DNA of 64,000 nt, taken from assembly GCA_024280855.1 (NCBI GenBank), contig JAJRPG010000060.1, positions 1-64,000 on the forward strand. The letters are read 5' to 3'. Below the pieces are notes generated by a model. That model searched no databases and was not told the origin of the DNA. It saw only the letters and a program-made list of their open reading frames with translations. Positions 8,562-17,674 of this stretch are shown here, one piece after another. Positions within the stretch are counted from its first letter, which is position 1. The number at the start of each line of letters is the position of its first letter. This DNA comes from Planctomycetota bacterium (GTDB lineage: Bacteria > Planctomycetota > Phycisphaerae > UBA1845). Made by a program: the position numbers and the translations under genes.

Positions 8562-9524
8562 TTGGCTATCATCGCAGGCATTGACGAAGCAGGTTACGGA
8601 CCAACGTTAGGGCCTCTCGTTGTGACTGCCACGGTGTTTAGAATTCCCGACGATAAAATCAACGAATCCATGTGGGAACTTCTCGCGGAGTCCTGCTCCC
8701 CAGCCACTAAAAAGAAAACGCAAAAACTCGTCATCGCTGACAGCAAAAAGCTCTACTCAAAATCACTGGGCATCGCTCCGCTCGAACGCACGGCTTTGGT
8801 CATGCTATCTACGCTCAGCAAACAGCCCACGACTTTTCGTGAGTATCTTAACGCCGTGTCGCCAGACACCGTAGCTGAGCTTGCCGCATATCCCTGGTAT
8901 GCAAACGCAACTTTTAACATCCCCATCAGCGAAGGCGTGGGAGATATTGCGACGCGTACCAATGCGATCAAGCGTGACTGTAACCAACAAGGCATACAAC
9001 TGCTGGGCGTTTACAGCGCTCCGCTGCTGGAAGGCGCGTTTAATCAAGTCGTTAGTCGAACCCAAAATAAAGCTTCAGCACTATTAGGTCTTGTCCTGAG
9101 GCTTATTGCAAAAATCATGCGTAAAGGACGTAATGAGCATGTTAAAATTTGCGTTGATCGCCTGGGAGGCCGGCAGCGATACCGAGAGACGCTCAACACT
9201 TCTTGGCCTACGCACGCACTTTCCATCGTGGAAGAATCGCCTCAGCGTAGCGCGTACCATTTATCGCACGCATCCGAAACGGTGGACATCGAATTTTCTA
9301 CTAAAGGCGAGGACCAGCACCTCCCCATCGCCCTAGCCAGTGTGTACAGTAAATACCTTCGAGAAATGTGTATGCATGCTTTCAATGCGTATTGGTCATC
9401 TCAGGTGCCGGGCCTCAAGCCCACAGCTGGCTATTACACCGATGCTCAGCGCTGGTTGGCTGATACAAATGACACAATCGACCTGCTCGGCATCGACCGA
9501 AACATGCTGATTAGGAATCGCTAA
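8562..9524 (+). CDS. RNase HII-like nuclease with DEDE catalytic signature
   Basis: RNase H type 2-fold protein of 320 residues, expected to cut RNA in RNA-DNA hybrids. The N-terminus has GIDEAGYGP, like the RNase HII GVDEAGRGP, giving catalytic Asp8 and Glu9. DSKKL follows at 60-64, then VDRLGG with Asp199, and a final KGED..P.ALASVYSKYLRE block in which Glu268 occupies the place of the last catalytic Asp. A DEDE set is the signature of RNase HIII, whereas RNase HII is DEDD. The usual Arg after DEAG is Tyr. Length (320) is larger than typical RNase HII (about 200-220). The start is TTG at 8562, which begins exactly at the conserved strand; the ribosome site is weak. The gene may be a divergent HII/HIII relative peculiar to this lineage. 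Confidence 0.8.
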   Translation: MAIIAGIDEAGYGPTLGPLVVTATVFRIPDDKINESMWELLAESCSPATKKKTQKLVIADSKKLYSKSLGIAPLERTALVMLSTLSKQPTTFREYLNAVSPDTVAELAAYPWYANATFNIPISEGVGDIATRTNAIKRDCNQQGIQLLGVYSAPLLEGAFNQVVSRTQNKASALLGLVLRLIAKIMRKGRNEHVKICVDRLGGRQRYRETLNTSWPTHALSIVEESPQRSAYHLSHASETVDIEFSTKGEDQHLPIALASVYSKYLREMCMHAFNAYWSSQVPGLKPTAGYYTDAQRWLADTNDTIDLLGIDRNMLIRNR

Positions 9525-9648
9525 GCTATTGATCTCTCGCCTAAAAATCGCTTGCCGATGCGGCTTGCACTTACTGCTCAACATTGACACGAACACCCGC
9601 GAAGCGTAGGCTGCGCATGGTAGATTGAACCGTTGCGGAGATAAAAGC

Positions 9649-10014
9649 GTGTCCATTGAAAAATGGTCTGAAACAATTTTGGTCATTGAATTGCAGGACG
9701 ATCCTGCATTCACAGACGACCTTAACGCGCTGCTGGATCGTGCGGATAACAACGATTGCTTGTCAGCCGTGTTAAACTTTGCCACGGTCAATTACATCAA
9801 CTCATCTAACATAGCCAAGCTATTAAAATTGCGTAAGCAACTGTTAATCGCTAAACAAAAAATGGTCTTGTGCGAAATCAGCACGAATGCCTGGGGCATC
9901 TTTTTGGTTACAGGTTTGGACAAAGTTTTTGAATTTTCCGATAGCGTTGCCACGGCCCTCGCATCCGTACAGTTAGCCAGCGATTCACCGCCCATTACGA
10001 AAACCGATAATTAA
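9649..10014 (+). CDS. STAS-domain protein (anti-sigma factor antagonist-like)
   Basis: Small 121-residue STAS-fold protein. The core SAVLNFATVNYINSSNIAKLLKL aligns with the SpoIIAA-type strand-helix region, where a Ser in a D-S-S-G-like turn is phosphorylated by a partner kinase; here the turn is NSSN. Members either bind anti-sigma kinases or act in stressosome-like switches. The start was placed at GTG 9649 because ggag (9637-9640) is eight bases upstream; a TTG at 9625 would add eight residues. No kinase or phosphatase partner is adjacent. A lipoprotein gene follows 15 bases later, suggesting co-transcription. Confidence 0.85.
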   Translation: MSIEKWSETILVIELQDDPAFTDDLNALLDRADNNDCLSAVLNFATVNYINSSNIAKLLKLRKQLLIAKQKMVLCEISTNAWGIFLVTGLDKVFEFSDSVATALASVQLASDSPPITKTDN

Positions 10015-10029
10015 GGATTAACCCAGGCC

Positions 10030-10647
10030 ATGTCACACAACATCGACAATTGGTCACGCTGCGAATCAGATTGTGATATATCTCGCGCATCACGACGCAC
10101 GCAAGCAAGCTACATTTTCCCCCTGACGAAATTCGCCATGGCCATAATGCCTTGGCTCCTAATGGGATGTTCGACCGCTACGGTTGATCTATCTAACTAC
10201 AGCGTTCGACAGATTTCCTCTCAGGCACAAGCTAGCCTATTGACCATCGCGGAAAACCAATTGCGAAAACAAGGCTACGTCGTGTATCAGACAGATGCCA
10301 CAATCGGAAGCCTTCGCGCCCGGGACGAGGCCAACATGCAATCATCGTCCAGGCGTAACCGAGGCACACGCCGCCATGCAGAAGTGCGGGTTGCCAGTGA
10401 TGCTGACCGATCAGCCATCTACTGCAAAGTATTATTGCAGCAGCGAGTCACCGAGGCTCATCGCATGATGCAAAGAGATTACTCAGGCCAGGATACCCCC
10501 AACGAAACCCCCATCGACAGAGACGCCGCGACAACGCAAGAGCAAAATACCTTGTGGCGAACGCTTCGACGTGACCGAAGAAGTGAGCATGAGTTGCTTA
10601 ACGCTATTGATAAAGCGTCATCACCGCAACCAACAACCCCTAAATAG
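10030..10647 (+). CDS. Predicted lipoprotein of unknown function
   Basis: A 205-residue protein with a lipobox LMGC ending at Cys47, preceded by a hydrophobic stretch starting near residue 35. The 30-odd polar residues before the signal are unusual, so an internal start (for example Met37, MAIMPWLLMGC) is possible, though no better ribosome site is seen there. The mature part begins STATVDLSNYSVRQ and contains a predicted small alpha/beta domain followed by a charged C-terminal tail. No family was recognised. It lies 15 bases after the STAS gene. Confidence 0.6.
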   Translation: MSHNIDNWSRCESDCDISRASRRTQASYIFPLTKFAMAIMPWLLMGCSTATVDLSNYSVRQISSQAQASLLTIAENQLRKQGYVVYQTDATIGSLRARDEANMQSSSRRNRGTRRHAEVRVASDADRSAIYCKVLLQQRVTEAHRMMQRDYSGQDTPNETPIDRDAATTQEQNTLWRTLRRDRRSEHELLNAIDKASSPQPTTPK

Positions 10648-10809
10648 CCCTTTTCCATTCACACGCACCGCCCTGCATACTTCAGTAAGGCTAACTCGCC
10701 GCCGATAATATGCACGTCAGTGCGACTGCATTTTAGCGCCACCTGTTTGGCCATCCGCAATTGCGCACATGACCTGAGGCAATGAATCCGCATTAAGGAT
10801 GTCGAAACA

Positions 10810-12216
10810 TTGAACACAATTAACACGCCATCACTCACGCTGTCGCCAACACGCAAGCTGAATATCGCAAGAATAAAACTATCCACGCCACACCTGATTT
10901 TACTCGCAGTAGCTTCATCTACGATATTACTTTACTCCTACACTACCATGCGCTATGGCCACACGTTCACGACTTCCGATGGTTACTTATATTATACCCA
11001 CGCGCATTCCTGGTATTTCGATGGCGATTTGCAATTCAAAAATAATATGCTCGCCATGAAGGGATTCAACGCGAGCAGCGAATACGTCTCGCTAGTTACT
11101 GATAACGGCCATTTGAAAAACATTATGCCCTGCGGGTGGTCCATCGTTGCTTTTCCTTTTCTGGTCATCGCTGACATCTTCACCGCTTTACACAACACTG
11201 TGACTGCCGCGAACCTGCCTCGTGATGGATACTCTAATTACTACGCAGCCATAGTCCCCTTGGCGCACGTCATCGTCGGCTTAGTCGGCCTGATGATTGT
11301 GTACGACCTGCTCCGGCGATACTTCACAGATAAAATATCAGCTATCACTACTGCTCTCGTCTATGCAGGAACGAGTACTATCTATTTCGTAAGCATAGAA
11401 CCCACCATGTCGCACGCCTCCAGCTTCGCGTTTGTCAGCCTTTGTGTGTGGGCAACGGACACGATTCATCGAAGAGGTTGGACTTTACTGCGAGCCTGTC
11501 TGCTCGGATTGGGTGTAGGCATGATGATAGCCATGCGCTACTATAACTTCGTTTGGATACTCATTCCCAGCGTCGTGCTGATTCCAAATTTTTGGAGACA
11601 GAAACGCACTAAAGATGAGCAATTAATTCCTGATCTTCTATTAACGCTGGCATCCATCGCGGTAGCCTGCCTGTGCATGTTTCCGCAGATCATCACTAAT
11701 TTAACCATCGAAGGTGTGCTAATTGGTGGCGTGAAGAAGTATGGCCCGTCACTAACGAAGTTTGATTACTACAGCGAATTGATTGGCTCACCTTCAGGAC
11801 TTTTCACGCTCTACCCGCTGGCCGCCATCTGCCTTGCTGGCCTGTTCGTAAGTCTCAGGCAGTGGCGAATTTCGCCCTTAGGATCCGCTTTGCTGATAGG
11901 ATTCCTGGCTCACACGACGATATATTCCCTCTCCTACTGCCCTGGCTATCCCCGACGATACACCGCTTGCTTTGCAGCGTTTTCCTTCGGATTAGCTACA
12001 CTTTTAACACTCGCACAGCGCAAGCCACGAGCCTTCGCCTACACAATCATAGTGGTGGCATTATGCTGCATCAGTAATCTGAGCCTTATCGGAATGGTGG
12101 ATCAAGGCTATGTGCCAAGAGATTTGCTTAACCGTAGTCAACACGAACTCTCCCGCCTCACTGGAAATCCTTACCTACGCAATGAAGACATCATCCCTAA
12201 ACATGGCGCACTATAA
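10810..12216 (+). CDS. Polytopic membrane protein, probable GT-C-fold glycosyltransferase
   Basis: A 468-residue integral membrane protein with roughly ten hydrophobic helices. After the first helix it has an acidic loop SDGYLYYTHAHSWYFDGDLQF, the kind of DG/DGD loop seen in lipid-linked sugar transferases related to PMT/GT39. The substrate is unknown. The start is TTG 10810 with aaggat (10795-10800) nine bases upstream; an in-frame TGA not far upstream excludes a much earlier start. It is the last gene of the plus-strand run that starts at larC; the 160-base gap before it shows no gene. Confidence 0.7.
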   Translation: MNTINTPSLTLSPTRKLNIARIKLSTPHLILLAVASSTILLYSYTTMRYGHTFTTSDGYLYYTHAHSWYFDGDLQFKNNMLAMKGFNASSEYVSLVTDNGHLKNIMPCGWSIVAFPFLVIADIFTALHNTVTAANLPRDGYSNYYAAIVPLAHVIVGLVGLMIVYDLLRRYFTDKISAITTALVYAGTSTIYFVSIEPTMSHASSFAFVSLCVWATDTIHRRGWTLLRACLLGLGVGMMIAMRYYNFVWILIPSVVLIPNFWRQKRTKDEQLIPDLLLTLASIAVACLCMFPQIITNLTIEGVLIGGVKKYGPSLTKFDYYSELIGSPSGLFTLYPLAAICLAGLFVSLRQWRISPLGSALLIGFLAHTTIYSLSYCPGYPRRYTACFAAFSFGLATLLTLAQRKPRAFAYTIIVVALCCISNLSLIGMVDQGYVPRDLLNRSQHELSRLTGNPYLRNEDIIPKHGAL

Positions 12217-12350
12217 AGCACCCAACGAATAGTTTTAATGTTTTCGACTACACGTCGCTACGCATAATTTGCGATGCGTGCGCGCTCAATTATTCAATAC
12301 AACATACGAACCCTGTCCGGTTAAGCTGTAATAATGAAAGTATAAAAAGG

Positions 12351-12410
12351 AGGCCCGGCGGGGTAGACCGGGCCTTGGGGGAAACCGACCCATGGGGGGA
12401 CGGGTCGGTT
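12351..12410 (+). ncRNA. Tandem GC hairpins, possible structured RNA or terminator pair
   Basis: Hairpin 1: aggcccgg (12351-12358) pairs with ccgggcct (12368-12375). Hairpin 2: aaccgaccc (12383-12391) pairs with gggtcggtt (12402-12410). Both are perfect, eight and nine base pairs, eight bases apart, with G-rich loops. No T tract follows directly. They lie ~135 bases after the membrane protein stop and ~180 before the small Cys protein. They could be a terminator array, a leader structure or a small RNA. No known riboswitch consensus was recognised. Confidence 0.4.
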
Positions 12411-12526
12411 AGGGGACAATTTAATATAGTGGTAATTTCTCACATTTAGACCGCCTCCGCAAGTATAAAATTATTAAAATAATCAGGAAAAAAACTTTTT
12501 GATCCGCGAGACTCACCGGAATGGGA

Positions 12527-12560
12527 TATACTATGCATGGAAGATGCCCACCTTCCATGC
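12527..12560 (+). promoter_or_regulatory. Possible -10 element and operator-like hairpin
   Basis: tatact (12527-12532) is a good -10 hexamer, but no matching -35 is seen at 16-18 bases. Three bases downstream is a perfect inverted repeat gcatggaag (12535-12543) and cttccatgc (12552-12560) with an 8-base spacer, which would sit at the transcript 5' end. It could be a repressor site or an RNA stem protecting the message. Confidence 0.35.
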
Positions 12561-12590
12561 GATGTCGGGGCACTCGGTTGTTTTGGCTAA

Positions 12591-12905
12591 ATGGAGAACT
12601 TAGAGGCCATGCTCAATTGCAAAGATTGTGAATTCTATCACCAACATGCGGACGGCTCGCCAGACCTTCAATGCGACCCATTTTCGACAATCAAGGAACC
12701 GGAATGTCTAACCAAGCTGCAACTGGTGCTGCTCATGTCGCTCACGCAATCACACGAAGCGACCCAGGCTATGCACCGACGCTTTGCGCCGCTTCAGGAA
12801 AAAATGTTCAAGCATATGGAACGCGAAATAGATGAGGCGAATGAAGCTGACCAGTGGAAAGTTGATGAGGATGAAAAAAATGAGCAGGATCCTTTCCTAC
12901 TCTAA
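12591..12905 (+). CDS. Small Cys-containing conserved-type protein
   Basis: A 104-residue acidic protein. Near the N-terminus is CKDCEFY, then further single cysteines in QCDP and PECL, which could form a four-Cys metal site. The middle is helical (LQLVLLMSLTQSHEA) and the C-terminus is strongly acidic (DEANEAD..KVDEDEKNEQD). Two starts are possible: ATG 12591, or ATG 12609 directly before LNCKDC; ggag at 12594-12597 would serve the second at eleven bases. Function unknown; a zinc-binding regulatory or adaptor role is a guess. It stands alone, convergent with popT, and is preceded by an operator-like hairpin. Confidence 0.6.
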   Translation: MENLEAMLNCKDCEFYHQHADGSPDLQCDPFSTIKEPECLTKLQLVLLMSLTQSHEATQAMHRRFAPLQEKMFKHMEREIDEANEADQWKVDEDEKNEQDPFLL

Positions 12906-12944
12906 AATATATGATGCCCTACAAAAATTGTCCGTCCCCCACCC

Positions 12945-12960
12945 TTTGCCAGTAGGCAAA
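12945..12960. terminator. Weak hairpin between convergent genes
   Basis: tttgcc (12945-12950) pairs with ggcaaa (12955-12960) around agta, in the 96-base gap between the small Cys protein gene and the end of popT. It could serve as a weak bidirectional terminator; there is no T tract. Confidence 0.3.
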
Positions 12961-13001
12961 CAATGGGACACCCGGGGGATATACTCGTGTCTTGCTCTAC
13001 A

Positions 13002-13952
13002 TTACGCCGAAATCCGTGACAAACCAACTGTGCCGACAAAACCCGCAACCGCCAAAAGACCTCCCAGGGCATAATCGCTTCCTGTACTTGCTGCATCGAA
13101 TGGCCAAATGCAAAACACCGAACCCACGAGCATGCCAAGCAATAAGCCAATCATCCACGTCCGATGGCGAACCAACATCCACTTCAAAAAATTGCTGAGA
13201 AAAACCAGGCTCAAAACCGACCCAATCGCCGTTGGCAAAATCACGCCAAGAAAAGTCATCGGGTCGCCATCTGCCCCGCCGGAAATGGCATAAGATTTCG
13301 CCGCAGAGATAGACGCGAGAATCGTTTCGTAGCGACCGAGAATGAGCAGCATATACGCACCGGAGATACCAGGCAGCACCATAGCTGACATGCCCAAGGC
13401 ACCGGCAGCTAGATCACGTCCATACGCTGGCTCTATGACAAATGTCCCCGCAGCTACCGCTTCTTTAATCGCTGCTTTATCGACAGGTTCGCTGGCTGTC
13501 ATTGCAATACCAGCCATCAACAACAACCCAACCGCGCCGCCAAACAAAGCTAAGCCTCGATGACCAGATAGCATACGCCATAAAACCGGCGCGCCGCCTA
13601 ATGTTAGCCCAATAAACAATGAAAACATCATGGAAGGATAAGCCGTAACCGCCCGACTCAGCGTCCCGGCCAATACCACAATCGTCACCATCGCCACCCC
13701 GCCAAGCACGACTAGGAAGGTGATGTTTCGACGGGAAAAACGCAGCCTGACTATGTCCGCGATGCTGGATATGAACTCGTCGTACAAGCCCATGATGACC
13801 ACCATCGTTCCGCCAGACACGCCAGGAATGAGATTGGCTAAGCCCATGAGCAATCCCGCGAAACCCGCACGCACGAATGGCGGCGAAGCTGACGCCTGGT
13901 CCACCTGAACATCTGCAACAGGTACTTCATCTAATTGGCTACAATCGGTCAC
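13002..13952 (-). CDS. popT: DUF368 membrane protein, undecaprenyl-phosphate translocase (PopT type)
   Basis: DUF368 proteins were recently shown to return undecaprenyl phosphate (C55-P) across the cytoplasmic membrane for wall and polymer synthesis. The 316-residue protein has two related re-entrant motifs, PGVSGGT (43-49, within GLANLIPGVSGGT) and PGISGAY (194-200), the hallmark of the family's internal repeat, with about eight hydrophobic helices. The start is GTG at 13952 with aggggatttttc directly upstream as a ribosome site. The gene lies 80 bases after the AsmA-like gene on the same strand and may end the long operon, which also contains a polyprenyl-sugar-type glycosyltransferase, so a common envelope role is plausible. 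Confidence 0.9.
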   Translation of the reverse strand: MTDCSQLDEVPVADVQVDQASASPPFVRAGFAGLLMGLANLIPGVSGGTMVVIMGLYDEFISSIADIVRLRFSRRNITFLVVLGGVAMVTIVVLAGTLSRAVTAYPSMMFSLFIGLTLGGAPVLWRMLSGHRGLALFGGAVGLLLMAGIAMTASEPVDKAAIKEAVAAGTFVIEPAYGRDLAAGALGMSAMVLPGISGAYMLLILGRYETILASISAAKSYAISGGADGDPMTFLGVILPTAIGSVLSLVFLSNFLKWMLVRHRTWMIGLLLGMLVGSVFCIWPFDAASTGSDYALGGLLAVAGFVGTVGLSRISA

Positions 13953-14032
13953 GAAAAATCCCCTGATCTCATCTAATAAACATTATCTCGTGTTGGAAGT
14001 ATCGACAGAAAGTGCGTGTCGTCTTGCCCAGA

Positions 14033-17000
14033 TTATGAAGACACAGCCCTGATAGGTCTGGGTTTGCGTTTTTGAAACAGGCGCTTCAGCTCTTCACTGA
14101 TGCCTCGCAATGGCCTAGGCGTCACAGAGGGCTGAGACGCAGGACCGGTGATATGAAGCTCGACCAATTCACGCGACGCGCCTTCAAGAAAATCTGTCAA
14201 TCCGGGAATCCTGGCCCATTGGTGCGGGCTGATATTGATGAGATTTAAGTTCAACCCAAAATCAGGCAGCGTCACCGTCCCCGTCCCCATGAGCGCGAGG
14301 GCTGTGCCACGCAAGACGATGCTGCTCATCTCGAGACGATTTCCTAATACGAAAAAATCAACTTCCGCATCCTGAAAAGCATTTTCTTGTGGCGACGTAA
14401 GATTAACAACGTGAAGAATAGCTAAGATCAACGGCAGACGGTACATGTGCCCTTCACGAAGTTCCACGCGACCGGCTCCACGTCTTGATCGCGTATCCCC
14501 AACGACACCGGTCAGATGCACCCGCGCATCTACCACGCCGCCAATATCCATCTTCTTGGATGCGTCATCCTTACGACCATTATTTTGAATCAATGAATCG
14601 ATGCCGACACCATGCATGACCGTGGACACATGATAATTCGTTGGCTGTTTGCCGAACATCAAACGCGCCTGACCAGTCGCGGACCCGCCGTAAATCTCCG
14701 CTTGAAAACTGTCGATCGTAACTTGCCCTTCACCACTGCCCACACGCACAAACGACCACGGACAAGCCGCGTTTTCAAGCGAACGGCCAAGAAGACGCAC
14801 CGAGTTAAGCTTCACCTGCCCAGTTAACGTCGTAGCGCCTTGCTCATCTATGAGCATGCCACCAATCGTAAAGTTTCCCTGGGCCCCTTGAATTTCGAGA
14901 ATTTTTTTACTGGATAGATCATGTAACGCCACACGACCTTGCACCGACCAAACCCCCTGCTCACTGGTTGGTACACGGGCATAATGAAGTCGATCGATAA
15001 GAAGATCGACTTGGCCTGCTAGACCAAGCTTATCCCAGACCTTTTTTACCGAGTCAGAAAAAATACTTCGCGTAGCCTCGTCCAAAGGTAAACCGCGGAC
15101 CGTCATAGACACCGTCGCACTTGTCTCATCATCTTGCTGCCGGGCATCGATACTTGCCTGCACTCGCGCCCCTGCATACTTAGCTAATATGCCGAACCCA
15201 TGAACACCACTACGATCAAGCGTAATCACAGCCTGTACTTCCTCCAGCGGAAGCGGTAGCTGCGGATGCCTCACAACCACGTTCTCTAAGTTTGCGACAA
15301 TGCGTGTTTCTGCTGCGCCCAAAGCATAATTATCGTCGATAGTAACCTGCAAATCGATCGGCCCTTCCACCTGCCAATCACTCAGCCAAGGGCGTATTCT
15401 CTCTGGCAGATGTTCGTATAATTTTTCGTCTAGTGTCAGCCCGGCACACTGTACTGTCACTTGAGGCGATGGCTGGGTCGTAAATTCATCAATCGACCCC
15501 GAAACAGCCACGGACGCTTTTCCATAGCTACCGCGTATATTGTTGAGCGTAACGCCGGTATCTGTCACTTCTAATCGACCCTCAACATTTACAATAGGAA
15601 CGGGGAAACGATCGTGAAGAATATCAACAGCTTGCAAGGTGATTGACGAATGATGACTGACTTTAGGATCGGTCGCCTCCTTGGTTAATCGCGTCACAAC
15701 CTGCACGAAACCCTTAGGGTTAAACGCCGCGACCTTATGCCGAACTCTTTCCGGAAGTGCCGAAAGCACGGCATCCTCAATATGAATATCATAGCCATTG
15801 ACCGTAACATCCATTCGACTCAGTTTTTTGTCCGACCAATACAAATCACCCGCTACATCAACACGCCCTTGACCGGCTAATCCTTGCAACCCGACCAGCG
15901 TTACATGGCCTGGCTCGGAAACGATTTTCCCCGAAAGACCTTCGACAGGCACAGGAAACTTCACATACTCAGCCGCGAGAGACTCGAAAATAATTTCGCT
16001 TTTTATCACCCACTTACGCGGATGCTCCGCAGTACCCTCAGGCCGAACCAAATGCGTGCGTACTTGAATCTCACCCTTAGGTGAAAAATCTCTACATACT
16101 GGTTTATTTTTAAGGGCTAATGCCTGACATAGTGCTTCATCAATTTCGATCTTGTCGCCCGATACATGAATATCCGCAGCCGCCCCCTTGCCCATGCGAG
16201 ACAGCGTGCCATCCACTGTCACCACCCCTTGATCGTGATAACCCCGTAAGGCGTTAATCGAAATGCCGTCTGGCGTGATGTTTATATCACCAACTATCTG
16301 CGATACGCGAAAAGGAAAGCCTCGCCAACTTGCGTCAGCATTTACCGCTTTGACAATCATCCTCTTAACACGCAAAGGCTGATCCTTACCCGCACTTTTG
16401 CTAGCGTCAATTTCGATATCAAGTAAACCATGCGGATCAAAATCTCTATAAAACTTGGCTAACTTGGGCCAACGCTCCACAAAGCGGGCTTCATACAAGT
16501 TCAACTCGGGCACCGCTGTGGGAAGTGTCAGGTTCGAGACACGCAACTGAACCTCAAGGTCCACATCGTCCAAAGAGTTCAACTTCTTGCCGCCGCTACG
16601 CAAGGTAAACGCCGCATGACAAGGACTTCCATGAAACGTGCCATCAAACTCCGCGTGAACCTTATCGGCGGATAGCTCAACAAAACCCTTAACTTTATCA
16701 AACCGCAAATAGCGCTGGTCCGACGCTATCTTTTCCTCTTCTGCGTTTATTGGCACAGAAAGTCGCGCACCATCTAACTCAATCGTAGCTGACCGCGGAC
16801 GATCTTCCTCCGAACCTTGGCCAAAGTCATAATCTTTAACTCGAACCGTACCGCTTAATCCTAACAGGTCCGACCACACGCCCACGGTGTCATACTTGGC
16901 GTTGACGGCTATCATCACCGTCTCAACTGACATCCAGGGCAAGCCGCCGTCGATATTTCGCGCGCGTCCAGAAATCAAATCAATCTGCGAATGGCCGCTG

Positions 17001-17674
17001 ACTGGCGCATCGCCTAGCCGCCGCCATACGACGTCATAAAACTGGTTATCCTTCACGGAAAGTTTTCCGCGAACTTCCAAATCTATTTGCTCGACCAAAG
17101 TATCTTGCCCATCGCGCTGCTGCATCACCACCACACGAGCTTTTCGCAATTCCAGTGAAGGCGGTGCCAGCCAGTCGCCGCTTTTTTCTGTATCGCCACT
17201 CCAGACAAGTGCGCCAAGATTTGTCTTACCCGTTTTCGCATCACGAACAATCGTACAGGTAGGCTCCACAGCTAACACCGACTTAATGCGTAAATCGCCC
17301 TTGAGCATGGACATGAAATCTGGCGTAACAATAAGTTCACGACAAGCAAAAATCGGCGGCTGAACTTGATCGGTTTCATCCGATGGCGATTGATCCTCAG
17401 ACGATGCCGCGTGAATTTGAACGTTAATCAATCGCAAATCATCGAACCACGAGAAGGAAGCCTTTTCGATCGTCACATGGGCGTTAATGTGTCGTTGCAA
17501 AAATGACTGCGCGGCGAATCGCATCTGCGCTTCGTTTAATACCAACGACAACACAAAGCCGATGCCGACAAAAATGCCCACGGCAAACATCACCACATAC
17601 GCCCACCTCGGCAGCCCTCGTCGAGCGCGAGGGCTTTCGCTGGAACTGCGCGGCGATGTCGTTTTTTTGCTCAT
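14033..17674 (-). CDS. Giant AsmA-like protein
   Basis: A 1213-residue protein with one N-terminal transmembrane helix (about residues 24-46) followed by a very long beta-rich periplasmic part. The first periplasmic segment (ERKASFSW-like VTIEKASFSWFDDLRLINVQIHA) and the C-terminal segment (GAGRVELREGHMYRLP.. then LPDFGLNLNLINI) match the start and end of AsmA/DUF3971-type proteins, now thought to form lipid-conducting grooves between the inner and outer membranes. The C-terminus ends in a basic tail. It overlaps the upstream GT39-type gene by four bases (ATGA), so translation is coupled. In an organism with an outer membrane a lipid-transport role fits; this is inference from the family. Confidence 0.85.
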   Translation of the reverse strand: MSKKTTSPRSSSESPRARRGLPRWAYVVMFAVGIFVGIGFVLSLVLNEAQMRFAAQSFLQRHINAHVTIEKASFSWFDDLRLINVQIHAASSEDQSPSDETDQVQPPIFACRELIVTPDFMSMLKGDLRIKSVLAVEPTCTIVRDAKTGKTNLGALVWSGDTEKSGDWLAPPSLELRKARVVVMQQRDGQDTLVEQIDLEVRGKLSVKDNQFYDVVWRRLGDAPVSGHSQIDLISGRARNIDGGLPWMSVETVMIAVNAKYDTVGVWSDLLGLSGTVRVKDYDFGQGSEEDRPRSATIELDGARLSVPINAEEEKIASDQRYLRFDKVKGFVELSADKVHAEFDGTFHGSPCHAAFTLRSGGKKLNSLDDVDLEVQLRVSNLTLPTAVPELNLYEARFVERWPKLAKFYRDFDPHGLLDIEIDASKSAGKDQPLRVKRMIVKAVNADASWRGFPFRVSQIVGDINITPDGISINALRGYHDQGVVTVDGTLSRMGKGAAADIHVSGDKIEIDEALCQALALKNKPVCRDFSPKGEIQVRTHLVRPEGTAEHPRKWVIKSEIIFESLAAEYVKFPVPVEGLSGKIVSEPGHVTLVGLQGLAGQGRVDVAGDLYWSDKKLSRMDVTVNGYDIHIEDAVLSALPERVRHKVAAFNPKGFVQVVTRLTKEATDPKVSHHSSITLQAVDILHDRFPVPIVNVEGRLEVTDTGVTLNNIRGSYGKASVAVSGSIDEFTTQPSPQVTVQCAGLTLDEKLYEHLPERIRPWLSDWQVEGPIDLQVTIDDNYALGAAETRIVANLENVVVRHPQLPLPLEEVQAVITLDRSGVHGFGILAKYAGARVQASIDARQQDDETSATVSMTVRGLPLDEATRSIFSDSVKKVWDKLGLAGQVDLLIDRLHYARVPTSEQGVWSVQGRVALHDLSSKKILEIQGAQGNFTIGGMLIDEQGATTLTGQVKLNSVRLLGRSLENAACPWSFVRVGSGEGQVTIDSFQAEIYGGSATGQARLMFGKQPTNYHVSTVMHGVGIDSLIQNNGRKDDASKKMDIGGVVDARVHLTGVVGDTRSRRGAGRVELREGHMYRLPLILAILHVVNLTSPQENAFQDAEVDFFVLGNRLEMSSIVLRGTALALMGTGTVTLPDFGLNLNLINISPHQWARIPGLTDFLEGASRELVELHITGPASQPSVTPRPLRGISEELKRLFQKRKPRPIRAVSS

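Larger units (their letters stand above)
12217..12590. other. Intergenic region with tandem RNA hairpins
   Basis: No gene. It contains two adjacent perfect hairpins (12351-12410), an AT-rich stretch, and a possible -10 and hairpin just before the next gene (12527-12560). See the separate entries. Confidence 0.6.
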
